From: Duganella aceris
GTDB taxonomy: Bacteria > Pseudomonadota > Gammaproteobacteria > Burkholderiales > Burkholderiaceae_D
DNA length: 64,000 nucleotides
Direction of reading: 5' to 3'
Assembly (NCBI RefSeq): GCF_011090165.1
Contig: NZ_JAADJT010000004.1
Coordinates: forward strand, 186,001 to 250,000
Shown: positions 53,490-61,459 of the stretch, one piece after another
How the letters are laid out: each line of letters opens with the position of its first letter
Numbering within the stretch: the stretch's first letter is position 1
Translations under genes and position numbers: made by a program
The notes under the pieces: model-generated
What the model was told of the DNA's origin: nothing
Databases searched by the model: none
The model's input: only the letters and a program-made list of their open reading frames with translations

Positions 53490-54457
53490 ACTGCCATTGG
53501 CGCTGTGATCGGCGCGTGGTGCTCGTAGCCTTCCAGCGAAAAGTCGGATGGCTCGACCAGTTCCAGCCATTCGGGCTGGTACTTGCCGGTCTTGGCGAAG
53601 TCGGGGACGCGGTCGGAGATGCGGAACTGCGGGGCGGGGAACGGTTCGCGCTTCAGCTGTTCCTGCACCATGTCCATATGGTTTTCATAGATGTGCGCGT
53701 CACCGATGAAGTAGGTGAACCAGCGCGGCGTGTAGCCGGTCAGGCGGCCCACCAGGTGCATCAGCGCGGCGCCTTCGGCGAGGTTGAACGGTGTGCCCAG
53801 GCCCAGATCGTTGGAGCGGACGTAGAGGCACATCGACAATTCGCGCGTGGTTGGATTCGGGATGAACTGGTACAGCAGGTGACAGGCGGGCAGGGCGACC
53901 GCGTCCAGCACGGCCGGATTCCAGCCGTGGAACAGGATGCGGCGGCTGCCTGGGTTGCAGATAATCGTGTCGAGGCATTCGCGCAGTTGGTCGATTGCCT
54001 TGTAGAGCAGGACCTTCTTCACGCCGTCTTCTTCAAGCGGCGCGACCAGCGTGAAGCCGTTCTTTTGCGCGTCGGCGATCTGTGCGGCCTGGTCGGCGTC
54101 CAGGACTTTGTAGCCTGGCCATTGGCGCCATTGCACACCGTAGACCGGCCCCAGGTCGTCTTCACCGAGGCGGTAGGGGTTTTCCAGCCATTGCTTGTTT
54201 TCGTTGGCGTTCTGGTCCCATACTTTACAGCCCAGCGCGCGGAAGTCGGCGGCGCTGCGGGAGGCGCGCAGGAAGGCGCACAGTTCGCCGACGACGGATT
54301 TGAATGCCAGCTTCTTGGTCGTCACAGCAGGAAAACCTTTGGCCAGGTCGAAGCGCATCATCGCGCCTGGAACGCTCAGCGTGCGGATGCCGGTGCGGTT
54401 GTCCTGCCAGCTGCCGGTGTCGATGATGGTTTGGATCAGTTCCAGGTATTGCTGCAT
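53486..54457 (-). CDS. thyA: Thymidylate synthase
   Basis: 323-residue ThyA, methylating dUMP with methylenetetrahydrofolate. The N-terminal [11 protein letters not shown] loop, the catalytic Cys in [11 protein letters not shown], the [17 protein letters not shown] dUMP-binding stretch and the C-terminal [13 protein letters not shown] are present. It is longer than the 264-residue E. coli form because of an insertion around residues 85-160 ([34 protein letters not shown]), a known long variant. Coupled to the following hydrolase by a four-base overlap. Confidence 0.95.
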   Translation of the reverse strand: MQQYLELIQTIIDTGSWQDNRTGIRTLSVPGAMMRFDLAKGFPAVTTKKLAFKSVVGELCAFLRASRSAADFRALGCKVWDQNANENKQWLENPYRLGEDDLGPVYGVQWRQWPGYKVLDADQAAQIADAQKNGFTLVAPLEEDGVKKVLLYKAIDQLRECLDTIICNPGSRRILFHGWNPAVLDAVALPACHLLYQFIPNPTTRELSMCLYVRSNDLGLGTPFNLAEGAALMHLVGRLTGYTPRWFTYFIGDAHIYENHMDMVQEQLKREPFPAPQFRISDRVPDFAKTGKYQPEWLELVEPSDFSLEGYEHHAPITAPMAV

Positions 54458-54642
54458 TCAGTTCTCCAACGTGGGGCATGGGCGGCGTGGCCCGCAAAGG
54501 TGACTATTTTAACAGGCGTCCGGCCGGCAGCGCAGAGCTAGCGGCGCGGGTCGATGGCCGCTGGCGCGGCGCGGCGGCTTGGCTGAGGCCTGGCCGCGGC
54601 CGCGCGACGGATCAGTGTGTCCGGGGTTGGCGTGTCGCCAGT

Positions 54643-56457
54643 TCAGCGCGGGCCTGGCTTGGCTTTGCGGGCGCCGCCTGGCTTGGCGGTGACCTTGCCG
54701 GCGGCGCGGGCCAGCGACTTGGCGCCGCGTCCACCGGTCACGACGACCGCGCCCTTCGGCGCAGCAGGTTTGCCGACACCGCCATAGATACGGCCGCCCG
54801 GTTTGCCTCCGCCACCGGAGCGCGCGCCGCCGGCGGGGCCGCCGGTTTTGACAGGCGGCTCCCAAGTGCCCAGCGACGCATCGCCGCCGGCTGGACGAGC
54901 GACCACGCCGCTGCTGGCCGGACGTGCGCCAGCCTTGCCGCCAGCTGAGCGCGCGACATCACCTGCCGTCGATCGCGCCGTCGCCTTGCCGCCAGCGGAG
55001 CGCGCGACATCACCAGCCGTCGACCGCGCCGTCGCCTTGCCGTCGGCGGAGCGCGCGGCATCACCAGCCGCCGACCGCGCCGTCGTCTTGCCGCCAGCGG
55101 AGCGCGGTGTCTCGCTTCCGGCCGACCGCGCGGCCGCTTTGCTGCCGGAGGAGCGGGGCGCTTCGCCGCCGGTCGGCCGCGTGGCGGCGTTCGTCGCGGT
55201 CGAGCGCTCGCCCGCGCTGCCGGCGGGGCCGGTGAATGGACGCTTCTTCTTGGCCGGCGCCTCGGCCGCCATTTTCTTGGCCAACGCGATGGCGACGCCT
55301 TTCGGGCCGGTCTCCGGCACGCGGTGATCGGCTTCGAATCCCGGTTCCTCCTGGCGCGCGATGACCTGACGCGTCAACGTCTCGATAGCCTTCAATATCT
55401 CGACTTCATCGGCGCACACCAGCGACACGGCCTCGCCCTCCATGCCCGCGCGGCCGGTGCGGCCGATGCGGTGAATGTAATCCTCGGCCACGGTCGGCAG
55501 ATCGAAGTTGACCACCTGTGGCAACGCCTCGATATCCAGCCCGCGCGCCGCGACGTCGGTCGCGACCAACAGCTGCACCTCGGCGTTCTTGAACCGCGCC
55601 AGCGCCTTCAAGCGCGCCGGCTGCGTCTTGTCGCCATGGATCGAATCGGCCGAAATGCCATGCTCCTGCAAAGTCTTGACCAAGGTCTCGACGCCCTTGC
55701 GCGTCTTGACGAACACCAGCACTTGGCCCCAGCCCAGCTTCTTCAGCAGATGCAGCAGCAGCTCCGGCTTGCGCCGCTTGTCGGTCGGGATCAGCCACTG
55801 CTTGACGCTCTTGGTGGCCGTATTGCTGGCACTGACCTGAATCGACACCGGATCCTTCAGCATGCCGCCGGCAAGCTTGCGGATCTCATCCGAGAACGTC
55901 GCCGAGAACAGCAAGGTCTGACGCTGCTTCGGCATCGCCGCCAGCAGGATGTCCAGATCGCGCTCGAAGCCCAGGTCCAGCATGCGGTCGGCCTCGTCCA
56001 GCACCAGCGTTTGCAGCAGCGCGAAGCTGAGCGCGCCCTGGTCCAGCAGATCGATCAATCTCCCCGGCGTCGCGACCAGCACATCCAGACCTTTGCGCAG
56101 CTTGGCGATCTGCGGCTCGATCGGCACGCCGCCGTAGGCCACGGCCGATTTCAGCGGCAGATTGCCACCGTAGCTGCGGAAGCTCTCGTAAACCTGCTCG
56201 GCCAGCTCGCGCGTCGGCACCAGCACCAGACAACGCACCGCCTTCGGCTCGGTCACGCCGTCCATGGTCAGCCGCTGCAGGATCGGCAGCGCGAAACCGG
56301 CGGTCTTGCCGGTGCCGGTCTGCGCGGCAGCCATCACGTCGCGGCCCGCCAGCACTGCGGGAATGGCCTGCTTCTGGACGGGCGTGGGCTGCTTGTAGCC
56401 CAGGGTATCCAGGGTGCGCTGGATAGGATCGATCAGGCCGAGTGCTTGGAAAGTCAT
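54643..56457 (-). CDS. DEAD-box RNA helicase, RhlE-like, with repetitive C-terminal tail
   Basis: 604-residue helicase. Motifs run in order: Q motif region (TFQALGLIDPIQRTL, PTPVQKQAIP), AAQTGTGKTAGF (I), VATPGRLIDLL (Ib), LDEADRMLDLGF (II, DEAD), SATF (III), and YIHRIGRTGRAG (VI). The helicase core ends near residue 370. From about 415 the tail is basic, Ala/Ser/Gly/Arg-rich and built of a 19-residue unit (variants of ARSTAGDVARSAGGKAT), then GGxR/GGKPGG and Lys-rich pieces. Such tails bind RNA without specificity. Probable role in ribosome assembly or RNA turnover. Confidence 0.92.
   Translation of the reverse strand: MTFQALGLIDPIQRTLDTLGYKQPTPVQKQAIPAVLAGRDVMAAAQTGTGKTAGFALPILQRLTMDGVTEPKAVRCLVLVPTRELAEQVYESFRSYGGNLPLKSAVAYGGVPIEPQIAKLRKGLDVLVATPGRLIDLLDQGALSFALLQTLVLDEADRMLDLGFERDLDILLAAMPKQRQTLLFSATFSDEIRKLAGGMLKDPVSIQVSASNTATKSVKQWLIPTDKRRKPELLLHLLKKLGWGQVLVFVKTRKGVETLVKTLQEHGISADSIHGDKTQPARLKALARFKNAEVQLLVATDVAARGLDIEALPQVVNFDLPTVAEDYIHRIGRTGRAGMEGEAVSLVCADEVEILKAIETLTRQVIARQEEPGFEADHRVPETGPKGVAIALAKKMAAEAPAKKKRPFTGPAGSAGERSTATNAATRPTGGEAPRSSGSKAAARSAGSETPRSAGGKTTARSAAGDAARSADGKATARSTAGDVARSAGGKATARSTAGDVARSAGGKAGARPASSGVVARPAGGDASLGTWEPPVKTGGPAGGARSGGGGKPGGRIYGGVGKPAAPKGAVVVTGGRGAKSLARAAGKVTAKPGGARKAKPGPR
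54900..55160 (-). repeat. Coding repeats in the helicase tail (57-bp unit)
   Basis: A run of near-identical units of about 57 bases (19 codons, ARS[T/A]AGD[V/A]ARSA[G/D]GKAT), at least three good copies with decayed ones to each side. Copies near 54950-55010 are almost identical at DNA level. Confidence 0.65.
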
Positions 56458-56517
56458 GATGTATGCCGTAAAACGTAAAAAGGGCGCAGTGTAGCCGGTT
56501 GCACCGGCTTGTGCGAA

Positions 56518-57603
56518 TTAATTGGCGAGCGCCGCCGACCAGATGCCCAGGATCTCGCGCAGGCGCTGATCCGGGATGTTGAGCAGGTTGTCGCCGACGT
56601 ACAGCTCCACCGAGCTGCGATTCTCAAGCGCCGCATGGCTGGCGCCGTTGAACAGCCAGACGCCGTGCCGCTCCGCAATCTGGTTGCGGATCTCCAGCGC
56701 GCGCTCGCGGCCGACCGGCAGGTGCAGGTGCAGCATGCTGGCCTGCGGCTTGGACGGATTCGGCGTCAGCAGCGGATAGTCGCGCAGCGTCTCGTACAGC
56801 CACTGCGTGCGTCGGAAGTAGGCCGGCATCGCGGCCAGCCGCGCGTCGAACTGCATCGCCGCCGCGACCACATACGGCGTGCGCTGGTAGACGTTGCCGC
56901 CCTGGCGGCGGAACCACTCCTGCGCCTTGGCGACGAAGGCCTCGGTGCCCAGCAGCATGGCGCCGCCCATGCCGCCGATGCCTTTGTATAGCGAGACGTA
57001 GACCGAGTCGAAGCCCGCTGCGATCTCGCTCGCCGGACGTTGATACGCGGCGGCGGTTTCCCACAAGCGTGCGCCGTCCAGATGCAAATGGATGGACTGC
57101 TCGCGGCAGTAGTCCTTGATCTCGGCCAGTTCGTCCCAGCTCGGGCAACGCCCGCCGATTTCGCGCATCGGCAGTTCCAGCGTGGCGGCGCCCAGTTGGT
57201 CCGGGATGCCTTTCAGGTCGTCCAGGGTCCAGGGACGGTGCTGGTCGCCGATTTGCAGCGCCTGGAAATGATCGAACAACTGATGATTGCCACGCTCGTG
57301 ACGCAGGATGTGCGAGGTCGGATGCAGCGCCACCAGCTTGCTGCCGCGCTCCGCGCAGGCGATGCGCAGCGCGGTCGCTTGCGTCATGGTGCCGGTGATG
57401 CAGAACAGCGCCGACTCGAAGCCGAGCAGCTTTGCGACTTTCTGTTCGAAATCCTGTATCAGCGCGCCGCTGCCGTACGTGTCGTGCACCACGCCATTGG
57501 CCTCGCACCACGCCGCCATCGCCGCGAACAACTGCGCTGGCGAGGGCTGGCGGTGGCCAGGAAGGTGGGTTGTGCAGCTAAGCCGCAGTTCGGCATCGGT
57601 CAA
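56518..57603 (-). CDS. Threonine aldolase family PLP enzyme
   Basis: 361-residue fold-type-I PLP enzyme of the beta-eliminating lyase/threonine aldolase family, which cleaves threonine to glycine and acetaldehyde in the best known cases. Seen: YGSGALIQDFEQKVAKLLG near the N-terminus, LHLDGARLWETA (PLP-binding Asp and Arg) and the PLP lysine in VYVSLYKGIGGMGGAML. Start is TTG at 57603 with AGGAGA upstream. The exact substrate may differ from threonine. Confidence 0.82.
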   Translation of the reverse strand: MTDAELRLSCTTHLPGHRQPSPAQLFAAMAAWCEANGVVHDTYGSGALIQDFEQKVAKLLGFESALFCITGTMTQATALRIACAERGSKLVALHPTSHILRHERGNHQLFDHFQALQIGDQHRPWTLDDLKGIPDQLGAATLELPMREIGGRCPSWDELAEIKDYCREQSIHLHLDGARLWETAAAYQRPASEIAAGFDSVYVSLYKGIGGMGGAMLLGTEAFVAKAQEWFRRQGGNVYQRTPYVVAAAMQFDARLAAMPAYFRRTQWLYETLRDYPLLTPNPSKPQASMLHLHLPVGRERALEIRNQIAERHGVWLFNGASHAALENRSSVELYVGDNLLNIPDQRLREILGIWSAALAN

Positions 57604-57635
57604 AGCGGTCTCCTGAAAGGGAGAATGTTACCACT

Positions 57636-58406
57636 TCACCCCGGATCGGCGCGGAATCCGGCCTTGCGATAGTGCTCGTCGTAGTCCGGCGACAAGGTGC
57701 CCATCATGCGGTCCCAGAACAGGAAGTACCAGCTGAAGTTGTAGCGCGCCTTGGCGTGATGCAGATTGTGGGCGGTCGAAGTATTGATCCAGCGGCCGAG
57801 CCAGTGCCGCGACATCGAACGCGGAAACAGCTCGTAACCAAGGTGCGTGTACACCGCATAGATGGTGTTGATGGTCGTGAAGATGATCAAGGCCCAGCCG
57901 GTAATCGGCAGTATCAGCAGGATCAACACGCCGGAGCCGCTGTCCACGATCGCCTCCAGCGGATTCAGTGAATAGGTGGACCACGGATTGGTATTGGTAG
58001 AGCGATGATGCGTGCGGTGGAACCAGCGGAACAGGCGGCGGTGATGCATAAGCCGGTGCGTCCAGTAAAAATAGGTGTCCTGAATGATCATCGCCAGCAG
58101 GATGCTGAGGAAAAAATACGGCCACCCGTATTCGGCGATGCGTGGATAGAAGTGCGTGTATTGGCCGAGGCCGAGCAGGAACAGGATGGGCAGGAAGCTG
58201 GAGAACACGGCGACGCTGCCGACCGACACCAGCAGCTCGCGGCGTATCTGCGGCGCCTCGACCTTTTTGGTCTGAAGCGGCCGGCGCTGACCGGGCCGTG
58301 CGCGCCACCATGACCACAACAAGAAAAAGACGCCGGCGATGACCACATAGTACAAAGTGGTGCGCTCAAGATTGAAGAGCATGTTGCGGAGCAGGTTGTC
58401 GGACAT
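57636..58406 (-). CDS. Sterol desaturase / fatty acid hydroxylase family membrane protein
   Basis: 256-residue integral membrane di-iron protein. N-terminal hydrophobic segments (about 18-35, 62-82, 95-112) precede the histidine clusters HRLMHH, HRTHH and HNLHH, which with further His ligate the two irons. Family enzymes hydroxylate or desaturate lipids. The specific lipid is unknown. It lies 33 bases after the threonine aldolase start, but the genes run in the same direction with this one upstream, so they may share a transcript. Confidence 0.87.
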   Translation of the reverse strand: MSDNLLRNMLFNLERTTLYYVVIAGVFFLLWSWWRARPGQRRPLQTKKVEAPQIRRELLVSVGSVAVFSSFLPILFLLGLGQYTHFYPRIAEYGWPYFFLSILLAMIIQDTYFYWTHRLMHHRRLFRWFHRTHHRSTNTNPWSTYSLNPLEAIVDSGSGVLILLILPITGWALIIFTTINTIYAVYTHLGYELFPRSMSRHWLGRWINTSTAHNLHHAKARYNFSWYFLFWDRMMGTLSPDYDEHYRKAGFRADPG

Positions 58407-58473
58407 GGCGTCTACCGAATGTGGTGAGACGCCATGTTAAAGCCAGCGGGTGCCGGCTGTGCTTATGAAATGA

Positions 58474-60309
58474 TTAATGCTCGACGTGGACGTTGTGGAA
58501 CTGCAGCGCGGCCAGGTTGGCGTAGATGCCGCCCAGCGCCACCAGCGACGAGTGGGTGCCGGTTTCGACGATCTTGCCGTCTTCCATGACGATGATGCGG
58601 TCGGCGCGCTGCACCGTCGCCAGGCGGTGCGCGATGATGACGGTGGTACGGCCGACCATCGCCGCCTCCAGCGCCTTTTGCACCAGGCGTTCCGATTCCG
58701 CGTCCAGTGCGCTGGTGGCTTCGTCCAGCAACAACAGCGGCGGATTCTTCAACAGCGCGCGCGCGATGGCGATGCGCTGGCGCTGTCCGCCGGACAGGCG
58801 CACGCCGCGCTCGCCGAGGAAGGATTTGTAACCCTGCGGCAGGCGTTCGATGAATTCGTGGGCGGCGGCCAGCTTGGCTGCCTGGATCACTTCCTCGTCG
58901 CTGGCGCCGGCGCGGCCGTAGCGGATGTTTTCCATCGCGTCGGCCGAGAAGATCACCGTATCCTGCGGCACGATGCCGATGGCGTCGCGCAGCGTGTGCA
59001 GGTCGAGTTGCGTGATGTCGACGCCATCGAGCTTGATACTGCCGCTTTGCGGATCGTAGAAGCGCAGGAACAGCTGGAACAGCGTGGTCTTGCCGGCGCC
59101 CGAAGGGCCGACCACGGCCACGGTTTCACCCGGCTTGATCTCCAGGGACAGATGGCCCAGCGCCGACGTCTCGGGACGCGAAGGATACGAGAAGGTGACG
59201 TCGTGCAGGCTCAAGGCCGCGCCGTTGGCGGCGCGCGGCGGCAGCGCCAACGGCGCAGCCGGCGATTGAATCGACGATTTGACCGACATCAGCTCCAGCA
59301 GGCGCTCGGTGGCGCCTGCGGCGCGCTGCGCTTCGCCCATCACTTCGGACAGCGCGCCGATGGCGCCCGCCACGATGGAGGCGTACAGAATGAACTGGCC
59401 AAGGTCGCCGCCGGTCATGTCGCCGGACAGCACCGCGTGCGCGCCCAGCCACAGCACGAAGACGATGGTGCCGAACACCAGCACGATGGCGATCATGGTC
59501 AGCAGCGCGCGGGCGCGGATTCGGCGCATCGCGGTCTGGAACGCGCCTTCGACCGAGCCGCCGAAGCGCGACGATTCGATGTGCTCGTGCGTGAAAGCCT
59601 GCACGGTCGGCATGGCGTTGAGGATTTCGCCTGCCATGGCCGAGGCGTCGGCGATGCGGTCCTGCGAATCGCGCGACAGCTTGCGCACGCGGCGGCCGAA
59701 CATCACGATCGGCAGCACGGTCAGGATCAGCAGGCCGATGATGATGGCCGACAGCTTGGGGCTGGTCACGAACAGCATCACCAGGCCGCCGAGGAACAGC
59801 AGCACGTTACGCAGCGCCATCGAGATGCTGGTGCCGACCACCGCCTGGATCAAGGTGGTGTCGGTGGTGATGCGCGACAGGACCTCGCCGGTCTGCGTGG
59901 TCTCGAAGAACTCGGGGCTCTGTGTGACGACGTGTTTGTACACCGCGCTGCGGATGTCGGCGGTGACGCGTTCGCCGAGCCAGGAGACGGTGTAGAAGCG
60001 CGCCGCCGTCGCCAGCGCCAGCACCGTGGCCACGGCGAACAGCGCCAGGAACACCAGGTCGACATGCTTGATGCTCTTGGCGCCGTTGCCGCCGAAGCCC
60101 AGGTCGATCATCTGCTTGAAGGCGGCGGGAATGGCCAGCGTGGCGCAGGCGGCCACCACCAGCGCGATGGCGGCCATGACGAACTGGCGCTTGTATGGCA
60201 ACAGAAACGGCGTCAGGCCGCGCAAGGTGGCGAGGCTGCCTTTCTTTAATTCGCGGGCGGTGGTCGGTGCTGCGGTGGACTGCTTGCTGGCGGTGGTGCT
60301 GTTGGTCAT
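58474..60309 (-). CDS. ABC exporter, MsbA-like half transporter (permease-ATPase fusion)
   Basis: 611-residue type IV ABC exporter. Six membrane helices lie in residues about 30-310, with cytoplasmic coupling residues in between. The ATPase shows Walker A VGPSGAGKTT, Q-loop IGIVPQDTVIF, signature RLSGGQRQRIAIARALLK, Walker B LLLLDEATSALD and the H-loop IIAHRLATV. It resembles the group annotated as MsbA-related lipid or multidrug exporters; the cargo cannot be told. The start at 60309 is taken because upstream in-frame codons look like untranslated leader, although no clear ribosome binding site is seen. Confidence 0.9.
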   Translation of the reverse strand: MTNSTTASKQSTAAPTTARELKKGSLATLRGLTPFLLPYKRQFVMAAIALVVAACATLAIPAAFKQMIDLGFGGNGAKSIKHVDLVFLALFAVATVLALATAARFYTVSWLGERVTADIRSAVYKHVVTQSPEFFETTQTGEVLSRITTDTTLIQAVVGTSISMALRNVLLFLGGLVMLFVTSPKLSAIIIGLLILTVLPIVMFGRRVRKLSRDSQDRIADASAMAGEILNAMPTVQAFTHEHIESSRFGGSVEGAFQTAMRRIRARALLTMIAIVLVFGTIVFVLWLGAHAVLSGDMTGGDLGQFILYASIVAGAIGALSEVMGEAQRAAGATERLLELMSVKSSIQSPAAPLALPPRAANGAALSLHDVTFSYPSRPETSALGHLSLEIKPGETVAVVGPSGAGKTTLFQLFLRFYDPQSGSIKLDGVDITQLDLHTLRDAIGIVPQDTVIFSADAMENIRYGRAGASDEEVIQAAKLAAAHEFIERLPQGYKSFLGERGVRLSGGQRQRIAIARALLKNPPLLLLDEATSALDAESERLVQKALEAAMVGRTTVIIAHRLATVQRADRIIVMEDGKIVETGTHSSLVALGGIYANLAALQFHNVHVEH

Positions 60310-60370
60310 TGTGTGGCTGCGGTTTCGGTAAGTATGCTGTGTAGACGATTGGTAAGGCTTTATATTGTTT

Positions 60371-61459
60371 TTACAGTTCCATCGGTCGAACATATCCCGT
60401 CATTTCCAGGTAGGCGCGGCCGGCGGGCTTACCATCCCGGCTCAGCGTCACCGCGCCTTCCCAATACACCGCGCCCGTCGATCGGCGCGAATCGAGCTCC
60501 TGATCATCCTGCAACGGCACGATCTCCCAGACGGCATCGCCAGTGGAGAGTCGGGTCGCGACCGGATACTCGGCATTGGTGCGCGGCGAACGCCACCGGC
60601 GCTGCGGGCTGAAACTGACCTGGTCCGGCGAATACTGCGTGATTCTACCGGATGCGTCGCGCCATGTCGCGTGGGCCCATAGTTTAGCACCGGCCTTGTC
60701 GCGGACCTGGAAAGCCATCAGCGCGCCGCCGTCGGCCAGATTGGCGCCGATCCAGTCCCACCCCGATGCGTCGGGATCGAGGGCCTGACTGGACCATTCG
60801 TGATCCAGCCAAGCGGCGCCCGTCACGGCGACGGCCTTGCCGGCGCGGGTGACGGTGCCGCTGGCCGTCAGTTGCGGCTCGCTGTAGTAATAACTGCTCT
60901 GCGCCGGTTGCGGTCCCTTGCGCGAGTAGCCGCGCTCACCTTGCAGCAGCTTGGGTTGCGACGATGTCAGCTTGATATCGAAGGAGAAGCTGGCGGCGTC
61001 GACGCGGATGGCGTAGCCGCCGTCGGCGCCGCGCACCATGCGCCAGTCTTCCAGCTTGACGTCGGTGTCGCCGACCTTTGCGTAGGACAGGCCGAAGCCT
61101 TCGCGCGCGTTGCGCTGGTCGTGCAGCAGCTTGCCGTTCGCCGGGTCGGACAGCGCGGCGTGGCCGACGATCAGCTGCTTGGGGGCGAACTGGCTTGGGT
61201 TGGCGCGGTCATGGCCGGTGGCGCTGCGGAAGAAGGTGACCTGGAATCCCAGCGGCTTGCCGTCCGGTGTGTTGAGCCAGCCGGTGACGTACCACCATTC
61301 GGTCTTGTAGTCGGGATGGGCGCCGTAGTCGGCCGGGAAGCGCAGCGCGGCGTCGGGCGGCAGCGGCGTGACCGGCTTGAATTCCGGCGCGGCGGCGCGC
61401 GCCGTCCCCGCCAGCAAAGGCAGCGCGAGCATGGCCCAGGCGAACAACCGTTTGAACAT
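60371..61459 (-). CDS. AttH/CrtC-like lipocalin-domain exported protein
   Basis: 362-residue exported protein: signal peptide ([22 protein letters not shown]), then a double lipocalin-like fold of the AttH/CrtC (carotenoid 1,2-hydratase) family, with [15 protein letters not shown], the [16 protein letters not shown] region, and [10 protein letters not shown] plus GWDWIGANL. AttH homologues accompany AttEFG ABC systems, and here the start overlaps the stop of an FtsX-type permease (TAATG), giving the same arrangement. Role probably in exporting or modifying a lipid-like compound; no reaction established. Confidence 0.86.
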   Translation of the reverse strand: MFKRLFAWAMLALPLLAGTARAAAPEFKPVTPLPPDAALRFPADYGAHPDYKTEWWYVTGWLNTPDGKPLGFQVTFFRSATGHDRANPSQFAPKQLIVGHAALSDPANGKLLHDQRNAREGFGLSYAKVGDTDVKLEDWRMVRGADGGYAIRVDAASFSFDIKLTSSQPKLLQGERGYSRKGPQPAQSSYYYSEPQLTASGTVTRAGKAVAVTGAAWLDHEWSSQALDPDASGWDWIGANLADGGALMAFQVRDKAGAKLWAHATWRDASGRITQYSPDQVSFSPQRRWRSPRTNAEYPVATRLSTGDAVWEIVPLQDDQELDSRRSTGAVYWEGAVTLSRDGKPAGRAYLEMTGYVRPMEL

